Notes under the pieces: model-generated
What the model saw: only the letters and a program-made list of their open reading frames with translations
What the model was told of the DNA's origin: nothing
Databases searched by the model: none
Translations under genes and position numbers: made by a program
NCBI GenBank assembly: GCA_030605805.1
Contig: JAUWHQ010000081.1
Location: 1 to 20,662, forward strand
Direction: 5' to 3'
Origin: Methanosarcinales archaeon
Lineage (GTDB): Archaea > Halobacteriota > Methanosarcinia > Methanosarcinales > Methanogasteraceae
Length of the DNA: 20,662 nt
Shown here: piece after piece, positions 7,350-17,100 of the stretch
How the letters are laid out: every line of letters starts with the position of its first letter
Numbering within the stretch: the first letter of the stretch is position 1

Positions 7350-7413
7350 ATTAGTATAGATCCAGACTCACAGATTCTCAAAAACATCTTTCGAACAATC
7401 ACCTCTCGTTCCA

Positions 7414-8466
7414 ATGACCCCAAAATCACAGAAATGGATGCAACTCCCGCGCAGCATCGCGATCGGGCACGGCATGATCGCTGACACTGCCCGGATGTGC
7501 ACCGAACTCAAACTCGGGCAGAGTGCCATCATCGTAACCGGCAGAAAGACGCGAAAGATCGCTGGCGAAGCGGTATCCGACATCCTCGCGAGCGACGGAT
7601 TCTCCACAGATATCGCAATCGTCACGAACGCGGATCAAGAGAACATAGACCGTGTGATAGACACCGCGAGAGATGTCTTCTTCCTTGTAGGAGTCGGCGG
7701 CGGCACAGTGATCGATGTCGCAAAACTCGCATCGACTATGCTGGACATCCCTTTCTTGAGCGTGCCGACAGCAGCATCGCACGACGGCATCGCATCGATG
7801 CGTGCGTCAATCGCCCGCGATGGCGACACGGTATCAGTGCCCGCGCAGGCGCCGCTCGGAATCATCGCGGACACAGAGATCATCGCCCGTGCTCCACACC
7901 GATTCCTTGCATCCGGATGCGGCGACCTCATCTCAAACTACACCGCGGTTCTGGACTGGGAGCTTGCACACCGGCTCAGGAATGTGCCATACAGCGAGTA
8001 TGCTGCCGCGCTGTCCCGGATGACCGCGCAGATCATCATGGACCGCGCAGAGACGATCAAACCCGAACTCGAGGAATCAGCACGGCTCGTAATCAAAGCC
8101 CTCGTATCAAGCGGCGTTGCGATGAGCATCGCCGGCTCATCCATGCCAGCGTCCGGATCCGAGCACAAGTTCAGCCACGCACTGGACCGAATTGCTCCGG
8201 AGCCAGCCATGCACGGCGAGCAGTGCGGCGTCGGCACGATCCTGATGATGTATCTGCATGGCGGCAACTGGCAGCAGATCAGGGACGCATTGCAGAGGAT
8301 CGGTGCGCCGGTGGACGCCTGTGGGCTCGGGATTCCTGATCAGTGCATCATCGAGGCGCTGGTTCATGCAGCAGAGATACGTCCGGAGCGGTACACGATT
8401 CTCGGGACCGGGCTTAACGAGGAGGCGGCAAGGAACGTGGCAAGGATTACGGGGGTCGTTGGTTAG
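7414..8466 (+). CDS. egsA: sn-glycerol-1-phosphate dehydrogenase
   Basis: Reduces dihydroxyacetone phosphate to sn-glycerol 1-phosphate with NAD(P)H. This is the first committed step of archaeal ether-lipid synthesis and the origin of the archaeal glycerol stereochemistry. The 350-residue length is normal for the family, which belongs to the iron-dependent alcohol dehydrogenase/glycerol dehydrogenase superfamily. Visible features are the nucleotide-binding loop GVGGGTVIDVAK at 93-104, the PTAASHDGIAS segment at 118-128, and the metal ligands Asp171 (GCGDLISNY), His251 (GSEHKFSHALD) and His267 (AMHGEQCG). The N-terminal KWMQLPRSIAIGHG is the usual start. It is G+C-rich like the genes left of the restriction module, so the module appears to have been inserted between two host genes. 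It ends convergently against the GvpD/KaiC-like gene. Confidence 0.96.
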   Translation: MTPKSQKWMQLPRSIAIGHGMIADTARMCTELKLGQSAIIVTGRKTRKIAGEAVSDILASDGFSTDIAIVTNADQENIDRVIDTARDVFFLVGVGGGTVIDVAKLASTMLDIPFLSVPTAASHDGIASMRASIARDGDTVSVPAQAPLGIIADTEIIARAPHRFLASGCGDLISNYTAVLDWELAHRLRNVPYSEYAAALSRMTAQIIMDRAETIKPELEESARLVIKALVSSGVAMSIAGSSMPASGSEHKFSHALDRIAPEPAMHGEQCGVGTILMMYLHGGNWQQIRDALQRIGAPVDACGLGIPDQCIIEALVHAAEIRPERYTILGTGLNEEAARNVARITGVVG

Positions 8467-8503
8467 CCGATTATAGGCGCCCTTGGGTATATGTAATCCG
8501 GAA

Positions 8504-8530
8504 TTGTTTTTCGTGTGAAACGATTTTTTA
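8504..8530 (+). terminator. Oligo-T termination region after egsA
   Basis: Two T-runs, TTTTT at 8507-8511 and TTTTTT at 8524-8529, lie about 40-60 bases after the egsA stop. Archaeal RNA polymerase terminates on such T-runs without needing a hairpin. The next gene is convergent, so a stop here makes sense. Confidence 0.45.
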
Positions 8531-8560
8531 GTGTCTGGCAGGCGCCCGGCTACCACAATT

Positions 8561-8615
8561 CGGGCGAAGAATAAAACAAAACGGGAGTGCTAAAAGCACG
8601 CCCCTCTGGCTCCCG
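8561..8615 (-). terminator. Termination region with nested hairpins, after the GvpD/KaiC-like gene
   Basis: Reading the minus strand past the stop at 8629, an inverted repeat CGGGAG/CTCCCG (8582-8587 with 8610-8615) encloses or competes with a tighter hairpin, GTGCT/AGCAC (8587-8591 with 8595-8599). It is followed by the T-rich GTTTTGTTTTAT (8571-8582 on the plus strand). A further CGCCCG/CGGGCG pair lies at 8543-8548 and 8561-8566. Hairpin plus T-tract fits a terminator for the minus-strand gene. Confidence 0.45.
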
Positions 8616-8628
8616 CGGCTCCTCCACC

Positions 8629-10071
8629 TCACCTCACCGATGTCAGCTTCACATCCTTATATCCGTGCGAGGCATCAGGCTCGATGACGTATACACCAGT
8701 CGTCGGCTTCTTGCCATAGAGTATCATTGTGTTATTGCATTTATCGAGTTTTAAATGCATATCAGAGACGTCCGCGAGCGTTTTCTTGATTCCGGGAGCG
8801 GTGCCATCACCACACATCGCGATCGTCAATATCCTGTTCGCAGCACTATATTTTTTCTCTGAAATGATCGTTTTTTTGAGGATTTGCTGGTCAAGCATCG
8901 TTTCAAGAATCCTGTAATCGACGATCTTCATCACTTTCCCACTATACTCGGATTGCAGTCGTTGTATTTCTTTATCCAGCACTTTAAAGTCACTTGAAAA
9001 GTGTTCCCTGTTATAACTGACAACAAAATCCTCTGTCACCGGCTCTTCAGGATTTTCTTCGGTTACAACCTTAAACGAGCTTAGTTTATCGCTCAATCCA
9101 TACTCAAAGACGTAGTTCTTGACCTCGCTTGGTCCCGCGCCGCTGACCGAGAGTATGACTACACCTCCGCCCTGACTCACCACGTTTGCAGCGGTCAGCA
9201 TCGGCAGCACATAGAAGAAGTTATCGACGTTCGCGCCGGTTTCCAGCAGGACGTAGCCTCCAATCGGATATCCGCCAAACACCTCATCCAGATCGCGGTT
9301 CCCGGTCGAGTAATGGGTTTTGGTGTTCGGAGTGGGATCGAATGGCTGGTAATCCAGGGGGTGTGCAACCTTAAACGCATCGAAACTGTGGAATCGACCG
9401 TTATTCAGGGTGTAGAGATAATTTGGCTGGCGTATACTGATACCTCTCAGTTTATCGATCGTCAGGATCCTGAGACGCCTGCCTTCAACGTCCCTTTGTC
9501 GCATCGAGACCACGCCGTCTGCGATATAACCAAGTTCCATGTTACGTTCCTTTTCAAGCACGATAACGACCTTGGTATGCGCCGGTTCAACCAGACATCT
9601 GGTGATGATGCCGACAAGAAACGTTTCGCTCACCTTATATTTGTCGCACAGCCCTTCGAGGCTGTCCATCACGAGCATCGATGTTTCAGGCAGAAACGCG
9701 TCGATCCGGTCACAGACCATATCCAGATCGCTAAAATCGATTTTATCCGGATCGTCGAGCATCCCGTAAACCTCGAAAACGTCTTTTTCAACGCGAAGTG
9801 TCGTATTATCTGCCTTTTTAAAGAACCGGTCCCAGAACACGTTCTTCGATTCAATGATCTCGATCTCCTTCTGTTTCTGGCGCAACCGTGGGAAATATCT
9901 ATATATTGCTTCGGTGGTCGCCCTTGTGGATAGGTAGATCGGATTGAGATCTGGCAACGTGTCCATCAGTTCAAATGCAAGAGTCGTTTTGCCGGTACCT
10001 GGTGTACCCTGTATAATCAGTGAACTGCCCCCCTCCTGAGACAGAAACCCCCGTATCTCCTCCGGAATCAT
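8629..10071 (-). CDS. GvpD/KaiC-like RecA-superfamily ATPase
   Basis: A 480-residue protein of two RecA-like halves. The first has a complete Walker A, GTPGTGKTT at 22-30, and a hydrophobic strand ending in Asp136 (MLVMDSLEG) as Walker B, followed by KLRGISIRQPNYLYTL, the KaiC-type end of the domain. The second begins near residue 254 (STGNRDLDEVFGGYPIGGYVLL), keeping the KaiC opening pattern, but its P-loop position reads ETGANVDNFF, so it should not hydrolyse ATP in the usual way. This matches the GvpD/KaiC/Rad55 group, common in archaea as regulators or signalling ATPases. GvpD of haloarchaea represses gas-vesicle genes, but no gvpA or other gvp gene is present, so a gas-vesicle role is not supported. 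It is divergent from the SPOUT methyltransferase over an 88-base spacer. Confidence 0.8.
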   Translation of the reverse strand: MIPEEIRGFLSQEGGSSLIIQGTPGTGKTTLAFELMDTLPDLNPIYLSTRATTEAIYRYFPRLRQKQKEIEIIESKNVFWDRFFKKADNTTLRVEKDVFEVYGMLDDPDKIDFSDLDMVCDRIDAFLPETSMLVMDSLEGLCDKYKVSETFLVGIITRCLVEPAHTKVVIVLEKERNMELGYIADGVVSMRQRDVEGRRLRILTIDKLRGISIRQPNYLYTLNNGRFHSFDAFKVAHPLDYQPFDPTPNTKTHYSTGNRDLDEVFGGYPIGGYVLLETGANVDNFFYVLPMLTAANVVSQGGGVVILSVSGAGPSEVKNYVFEYGLSDKLSSFKVVTEENPEEPVTEDFVVSYNREHFSSDFKVLDKEIQRLQSEYSGKVMKIVDYRILETMLDQQILKKTIISEKKYSAANRILTIAMCGDGTAPGIKKTLADVSDMHLKLDKCNNTMILYGKKPTTGVYVIEPDASHGYKDVKLTSVR

Positions 10072-10072
10072 G

Positions 10073-10106
10073 TATGTATGTTATATACCGCCATTCTTAA
10101 TAACTT
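10073..10106. promoter_or_regulatory. Divergent promoter region of the GvpD/KaiC-like and SPOUT genes
   Basis: TTATATA at 10081-10087 is a TATA-like box usable on the plus strand, giving the SPOUT gene a leader of about 50 bases. On the minus strand, GTTATTAAG (10096-10104) lies 25-33 bases before the ATG at 10071, the spacing expected for a leaderless ATPase mRNA. Neither start codon has an evident Shine-Dalgarno. The two genes may share regulatory sequence in this spacer. Confidence 0.4.
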
Positions 10107-10159
10107 TTTGGATTTTCGCATCCAAAGTTTCATCACAAAAAAAGACATTCCAATCATCG

Positions 10160-11098
10160 ATGAAACCCAGGTCGCTATCCATACTGCTCCCCTCGTCATT
10201 CCTCATCGATGCGAGAGACCTTCGCAGCAAGACCCTGAAGATCGGACAGATCGCAAGGGCTGCATCGGTATTCTGCGTGGACCGGATCGTCATATACCGA
10301 GATCCTGATCTCGATGAGGCGGATTTTATCGAAAAGATCCTTCTGTATGCCGAAACGCCACAATACCTGCGAAAACGACTATTTCCGCTGACAGACGACC
10401 TGCGATATGCCGGAGCGATCCCGCCACTCAGAACACCGCACCATCCGGTGGATGGAGCAAGTAAGGCAAGTGTAGAAGGCGTGGAAGCTGCGAAAAGCGG
10501 GGGCGGGGGTGCAGGGACCCGGGTCGGAGAGATTCGGGCAGGGGTCGTCGTCAGGGTGCATGAGACCGGATCATGGGTTGATATAGGGCTGGAACGCTCA
10601 GCGTTTCTGGATGTGCCTCTGCACAGAAACGAGCGTGTGAACGTGATGATCACGTCAGATACGCCACTTAAGGCAGTTCCGGTCAGCCGGGACGAGATTG
10701 CCGGATACTGGGGTTATTCCGTGACAAAGGCTGATCGTCTGAGCAGTGCATTGACTGATGCATTGACTGATGCATCGGCTGGTGTGTTGACCGGTGTACC
10801 GATCGATACACTGACTGATGCGCCCGCAGGCAAGCTGCTGATTGCGACCAGCAGGTATGGGGAACCCATCGATATCGATCTGCTCATGAAAGTTGAAGCA
10901 GAATGCGGGACAAAAGACGTGTTAATTGCTTTTGGCTCGCCGCACAAAGGAATTTTTGAATTTATGCGTGACGAAGGTGCTCCGATCTCGAGATTCGACT
11001 ACGTGATCAATTCGGTACCAGGTCAGGGGACCGAGACGATCCGGGTCGAGGAAGCGGTCGTTGCCACGCTTGCGATACTGAATATGGCGTTTCGCTGA
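10160..11098 (+). CDS. SPOUT-superfamily RNA methyltransferase (DUF171/COG2106 family)
   Basis: A 312-residue putative RNA methyltransferase of the family that includes the Methanothermobacter MTH1 structure and eukaryotic C9orf114. The N-terminal half of the Rossmann-like fold is SILLPSSFLIDARDLRSKTLKIGQIARAA, then VDRIVIY and YLRKRLFP...YAGAIPPLRTPHHP. An OB-fold insertion follows (about residues 110-180, with VRVHETGSWVDIGLE). The C-terminal trefoil knot carries LIAFGSPHKG and INSVPGQGTETIRVEEAV, where S-adenosylmethionine binds. The ATG at 10160 is chosen because homology-like sequence starts there; the frame is open to 10070 but the extra 30 residues look like leader. Two low-complexity inserts stand out: a Gly-rich one near residues 112-122, and an in-frame 12-base repeat at residues 197-224. 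The RNA target is unknown. Confidence 0.85.
   Translation: MKPRSLSILLPSSFLIDARDLRSKTLKIGQIARAASVFCVDRIVIYRDPDLDEADFIEKILLYAETPQYLRKRLFPLTDDLRYAGAIPPLRTPHHPVDGASKASVEGVEAAKSGGGGAGTRVGEIRAGVVVRVHETGSWVDIGLERSAFLDVPLHRNERVNVMITSDTPLKAVPVSRDEIAGYWGYSVTKADRLSSALTDALTDASAGVLTGVPIDTLTDAPAGKLLIATSRYGEPIDIDLLMKVEAECGTKDVLIAFGSPHKGIFEFMRDEGAPISRFDYVINSVPGQGTETIRVEEAVVATLAILNMAFR
10748..10831 (+). repeat. In-frame 12-bp tandem repeat inside the SPOUT gene
   Basis: GCATTGACTGAT occurs twice in direct succession (10748-10759, 10760-10771). Five more 12-base units in the same register follow with divergence: the third starts at 10772, and the sixth (10808-10819, ACACTGACTGAT) is again close to the consensus. 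Translated, the units read ALTD, ALTD, ASAG, VLTG, VPID, TLTD, APAG. The length is a multiple of three per unit, so expansion does not break the frame. Confidence 0.75.
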
Positions 11099-11133
11099 TG
11101 AAGATGCTCAATATCATTGTCAATCAACATAGC

Positions 11134-14100
11134 TCAAAGCTTTTTTGAAGCTGAATCCGAGTCCCCAGCCGCCGCCTGCAGGATCATCAGCGCGTCGAGG
11201 GATGTGACACGGTCGTCGCCGCTCATGTCCGCATCTGCGTTCCATCCGCCGCTGGCTGCGATCTGGAGCGCGATCGCGGCGTCGGTGGGGGTGATGTTAC
11301 CGTCATGATTGAGGTCGCCTTTTTGCGATGTGCCCCATGGCTGCATCAACGGATATCGGTCCACACTGCGGGCGGAGCCATGGATGTAGTATGGCTCATC
11401 GCCGATGCCATCGCGGTCGGTGTCGTTGCCGGCGTAGTCCTTCCAGTAGTTGCCTTCAGTGCCCGAGTCCCACTGGTTGTGGATGCCTTCGTCGTATGCA
11501 TTGCCCCCTGTGTTGTTGATGAAGTTGTTGTGGTGGATGGTGTTGTTGCTGGAGCGCGTGTACAGATACATGCCGAGATAGTTATCCTGCACCGTGTTAC
11601 CCATGATCGCGGAATCGTTCAGGAATGGCAGAAACATGATATCGCCGTCCCGGATGGTGTTGTTCCTGATCGTCACGTTGTCACTGCAAGCAACGGTCAG
11701 ATGGGTGGTGTCCAGACCCTGAATGGTCGCATCATGCAGGTTGTAGTAGTAATGGATCGGTTTTCCGTTGAGAGTGTTGCTCGTGTCGATGGAATTGTTG
11801 TAATCCTCTCTGACATAACCAATAACGAGAATCCCGAGGTAATCTGAGTTCACGATGTTATTTTCAAGCGTGTTGCCACCTGAAGAAATCAGATAAACTG
11901 CAACTCCACCGGTCTGGTTTACGGTGTTACTCATGAGGATGTTATCGCTTGAAGAATACAGATAGATGGCAACTTCACATATCGAGTTTACAGTGTTACT
12001 CTGCAGCGTGTTGTCGCTTGAAGAAGATAAACGGATGGCAAATCCATAGGTCGAGTTTATAGTGTTGTCCATAACGTAATTGCCATGCGAATCACCAAGC
12101 ATAATCCCATATCCGCTATCGTAAACATCCACATTCTCGATTCTTGAATCGTTGGTGTGGTAGAACAACACTCCCTGGCTGTTATTTCTCAGCGTCAGAT
12201 CTCTTACTGTGATGCCGCTCGAATTGATCGCAGCCACGTAGCCAGCATTGCTTGTTGAATCTATAACCTGGCTTTCGGCATTGACCAGATAATATATCGG
12301 TTTTCCGTTCACCGTATTCGAGGTGTCAATATCGTGGATATAATCAGGTAACAACCCACCATCTACCTCAAAGTTCACCATGACGTTGTTTCTGAGCGTG
12401 TTGTTGCTCGAAGACGACAGTGAGATGCCACAGTAGTCACCCGACATTGTATTGTTTGAAATCACGTTCCCATCAGAATAAACTCTGATTCCACCTGAAA
12501 TTACCCTGAATCCATCGAGAGTACACCCGTCTGCTGATATCTGTATGGACGAGCGATTCACGACAGGCATACCGATGCCAATTAGTCTGGTCGGCATGCT
12601 TATTTGCACGTACTCGTTGTATGTGCCGTTGTAAACGATGATCGTGTCGTTATAGAATGCATCGCCCAGTCCCTCACCGATCGTATCCCATTTGTGGTTG
12701 ACAGGATCATCTACGAAATCATCATCCACATATATCGTCTTTGGATCAGGCATCTCCCAATCATAAGGCTCCACCAACGGATAAGGATCTTGATTGCTGC
12801 CGCCGGAGATGTTGTACGGCACATCGCCGATGCCGTCATCGTCGTCGTCCACTCCGGTGTAGTCATCCCAGTAGTTGCCAGATGTTTCATTGTACCAGTG
12901 GTTGGAACCGCAGTCATACGCATTGGCATAAGTGTTGTACAGCAGGTTATTGTGGTAAAGCCGATTGTCGGATGTCAATTCACGCAGATAGATGCCATAA
13001 CAACCGCCCAGAATGCTGTTGTGCCTTATTGTGTTGCTCTGAGAATCGTATAACCGGATTCCATATCGATTCGAGTAGAATTCGTTGTTTGACAGGACGT
13101 TGCTCTCTGAATAACTCAGATAAACTCCACTATCATCGTTGTTTGAGATGGTGTTGCACGTGAGTTCGTTGCGCTCTGCATAACTCAGATAAACCCCGTC
13201 ACCGCGGTTACTCGATACCAGATTATCTGTAAACTCGTTCTCCGACGATTGGTCCACATAGACACCAGCATCGTTATTCGAGATCGTATTGTCTGTAAAC
13301 TCGTTTCTGTACGCTTTGTCCAGATACATGCCATACCAGACGTTCGAATTTACGGTGTTTGCGGATACCGTTGAGTCGCTGGTGGATGTCAGACGGATTC
13401 CATCTCCGCCGCTTATGCTGTTCTCGGTGATCGTCACGTCCGAACTGCAGGCAACGGTCAGGTGAGATGCGTCAAGATCGCGTATGGTCTGACTGTGAAT
13501 GTTGTAATAGTAGTAAACAGGTTTTCCGTTCACGGTATTGCTTGGGTCTATGGCGTTATTGAAGTGATCATCCTGATATCCATCGACCCACAACCCGCGG
13601 TTCTGTGTGGTGATCGTGTTGCCAGTGAGTGTGTTGTTGGGGGAGTACCATACGTAGATGCCGTTATCTGAGACGGTATTGCCGGATATTGTGTTGTTAG
13701 AGGAATACCACATACTGACTCCGCTATTCGAGATGGTGTTACCAGACACAGTATTGCCGGACGTCTGGCTTAGATAGATACCATAATATCTGTTTGAGTT
13801 CAGAACGTTGCTTTGTATCTGATTCGAGGAATACCCGGACACCAGTACACCGTAGCGATTATTGAATATGGCGTTTCCGGTTATCGTATCATCCGATGAA
13901 TGGAGCTGTATCCCGCAATAGTTATCTGAGATGTTGTTATCCCGAATGCTTGAACCACCGGAGCGTGCCAGATGAATGCCATCTCCACCACTGATGTTGT
14001 TATCCCGGATCACTACGTCCGTGCTTCCAGCCACGGTGAGATGCGTGGTCTCCAGATTCTGGATGATCTGGTTGTCCAGACCATAGTAATAGTAGATCGG

Positions 14101-17100
14101 CTTGCCGTTTACACTATTGCTGGTGTATATCTGGTTGTTGTAATGCTCATCCTCGTTTCCGTAGACATAGAGGCCGTACGGAGAATTGTCAACTGCGACA
14201 TTGTTCGCGAGTGAGTTATATGATGAGTAATATATACTGATGCCATACCCCCGGTTACATGAGGCGTTGTTGCCTGAGATTGCATTGCTCGATGACCTTT
14301 GCAGGCACATACCGCTACCATAACTGTTGTCAATCACACGGTTGTTCGTGAGCGTGTTGCCTGACGACTGGTATAGGTATATCCCATAGCAATTCTTCGA
14401 TGCATCCACATTCTCGATTCTTGAACCGGATGTATGTGCGAATAAGACTCCCTGACCGTTATTTTCCAGTGTCAGGTCCCGTACCACGATGTTACTCGAA
14501 TTCACAACGCCAACATATCCGGTATTGGTCGATGAATCGATCACCATGCCCGATTTGCCGACCAGATAGTACACTGGCTTTCCATTCACGGTGTTGGATG
14601 TATCGATGTCGTGTGTGTAATCAGCAAGCCGCCATGCAGAGACATCGAAGTTATAAGTGTTGTCGATCATCTCATTGTCCCGGAGCCTGTTATCACTCGA
14701 TTGGTATAGGCGGATGCCGTACGAATTATCAGAAACGGTGTTATTTGTGAGGGTGTTCGAACCCCCACCACTCAAATATATCCCGATGCTATTATCGTGG
14801 ATGCTATTGTTTCTGATATCATTTCCATACGACGAGACACTGATTCCAGCATCGTCCCCGTAGTAGCGTGAGCCATGAATGATCCTGAATCCGTCGATTA
14901 TGCAGTAGCTCGCAGTGACCTTGATTGTGCTGTCACCCCGCTCACCATCCACGACGGGCATACCGATTCCGATAAGTTCCAGTTGCTTGTTGACCATAAC
15001 GTTCTCACGGTACGTGCCGTTGTACACCAGAATCGTGTCTCCCGATTCGGATGCGTCTATCGCCGCCTGTATGCTCGTGTAATCTGCGCCGCCGCTGTTG
15101 TTTACGGTCAATGTCTTGGGTACGTGGGGAATGCTGCCCCCGACAGATAATGTTTTTTTATTATATTTAAAGCTCCATGATGCATTTAGAATCCTTGATG
15201 ACCATGTCGCCAGCACCGTTCCTGTTGCTTCGTGATACTGTGTAACAGACGTCAGTTGCACATAATCATCCCGGTGGTTATAACCGCTGATAGTCCCGGA
15301 AATTATCGTGTGACCCGTGGTATCATTTTGTAGATAGAATGAATTATAAAACAGACCTTCGTCAACCAGTTTAGTGTCCTTCGAGAGCTGCAGCCACACC
15401 GAATTATTGTTGTAGGTCTCCTGTGCAGTCAGATAGTATCCTTCCTGCAACTGCCATGATTCAGCATCTGGCTCGATGAATAATCTCCCATCGACTTCAG
15501 AGTACTGGGATGTGTATCGTACCTGAACGATATTGGTATCAGTGCCGCGGAAGACCGCATCAACATAAGTGCTGAAAACCAGCGCACCGGTCGCGTTGTG
15601 GTACTTGAACCAGCTATTCGCATCATGTACATCATATTTGCTGGAATCGATGATCGCATCCTTCACGCTCACGCCGTTCTTTAATAGCGATAACCAGACT
15701 TTATCTCCCTCCAAATCGATATCCTTTGGAGTAAGTGAATATCCTTCCCAGCGCTCCCATATCTCCCCAATGGGATCCGCAGTCGCGTATGTCTTTGATT
15801 CATTATCCATGAGCTGCGTGCCTGTGCTCGAATATTGATTAACGTTCTTTAGTTTGACAACTCCTGCCAGACACCCATGGAACACAGCCTCTACCACGCA
15901 ATCAAACGATTCGAGATCGTTTCTGTACTCGAAGAGATCGCTCGATTCGAGGATGTCCTCTTCAAGCACGATACCACTTTTCGATAGCTCAAGCCACACC
16001 TTATCGCCATTCAGATCGATATCCTTCATCGTGAGCACATACCCATCCATGAGTTCCCATGGCATGCCCTCTGAATCTCCCGACTTGTAGAAATGCGACC
16101 CATCAACGATCAGAGCGATTCCGCTGACATCAGAATACTGGTTGACATTCACGAGTTTGACTGCGTTTGCCTTACATCCACGGAATACGCGATCCACAGC
16201 GCAGTTTACGCCGCCGACGCCAGAGGTGTAGGCGAATGTGTTAGCACAATCCTCATTCAGTATCTTCTCTTTCACAACCACGTCATTCTTTGATAGTTGA
16301 AGCCAGACCTCATCACCGCCAAGACCGACATCGTGCACTGTGAGCACATAATCGTCAGAAAGATTCCATGAGACTCCGGTTGGCTCCGTTGCTGTTAGAA
16401 ATAAATGAGACTCGTTGTTGATCAATATGCTGCCATCGACCTCTGAACGCTGGTAAACCTCTCCAAGTTCAATCGTGTTAGCAGAACACCCACGAAATGC
16501 CGCTTTCAGGGTTGCGGTGACGATCTCGGTCCCATCCCTGACATAACTGTACCGACAATCCGAATCAACCGGTGCGCTCCACTCTTCTGTAAGTATCCGC
16601 TCATCAATCATCACACCATCCTTGCAAAGGACGATCCACGCCTTATTTCCGCTGAGACTGACCTGATTCCACCCGATGGTGTAGTTTTCGGACAGATCCC
16701 ATGTGTACCAGCCGCAATGATCTGATGCAAACCCGCCGCCTCCAGACAGTACTGGCAGTTCGTTTCTGATCAGATGCGGGTAGAATTCGATAGCACTGGC
16801 ATTACGTACGGTTTTGAAGGAGAGATTTCCCATGATATGGCATGTCGATGCATATTGTTTCAGATAAAGACTTTTCCAGTTTCCAAGACTGACCTGAGTT
16901 GGAGTTGCCGATGTCACCTGCATATTGCCATAGTATTCTCCAGCGCTGATCTGGAGGATATCGTTATCGATTAAGAAGACGTATTTGACCCGCACGATAT
17001 TGGAGTCTGTTCCGCGAAAGATTTCGGATACATAGCAGGAGAATATCGGGGCGTCATTCTCTCCAGCCAGATCTGGGGCGTATGTGTACACCCGATCCTG

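Noticed and set aside
7497..8339. Plus-strand open frame of about 280 codons inside egsA
   Set aside because: The product is extremely rich in Arg and His, the mark of a shadow frame in G+C-rich coding DNA; egsA in the other frame has all catalytic residues.
9313..9933. Plus-strand open frame of about 200 codons opposite the GvpD/KaiC-like gene
   Set aside because: Lies wholly within a gene with intact Walker A and B motifs on the other strand; no independent support.
8629..10071. Gas-vesicle cluster implied by GvpD similarity
   Set aside because: No gvpA or other gas-vesicle structural gene is in the window; GvpD-like ATPases are widespread in archaea without vesicles.
11340..15117. Repetitive DNA that at first looks like a CRISPR or satellite array
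   Set aside because: The repeats are degenerate, stay in one reading frame and translate to beta-helix coils with Asn ladders; there are no constant repeats with unique spacers.
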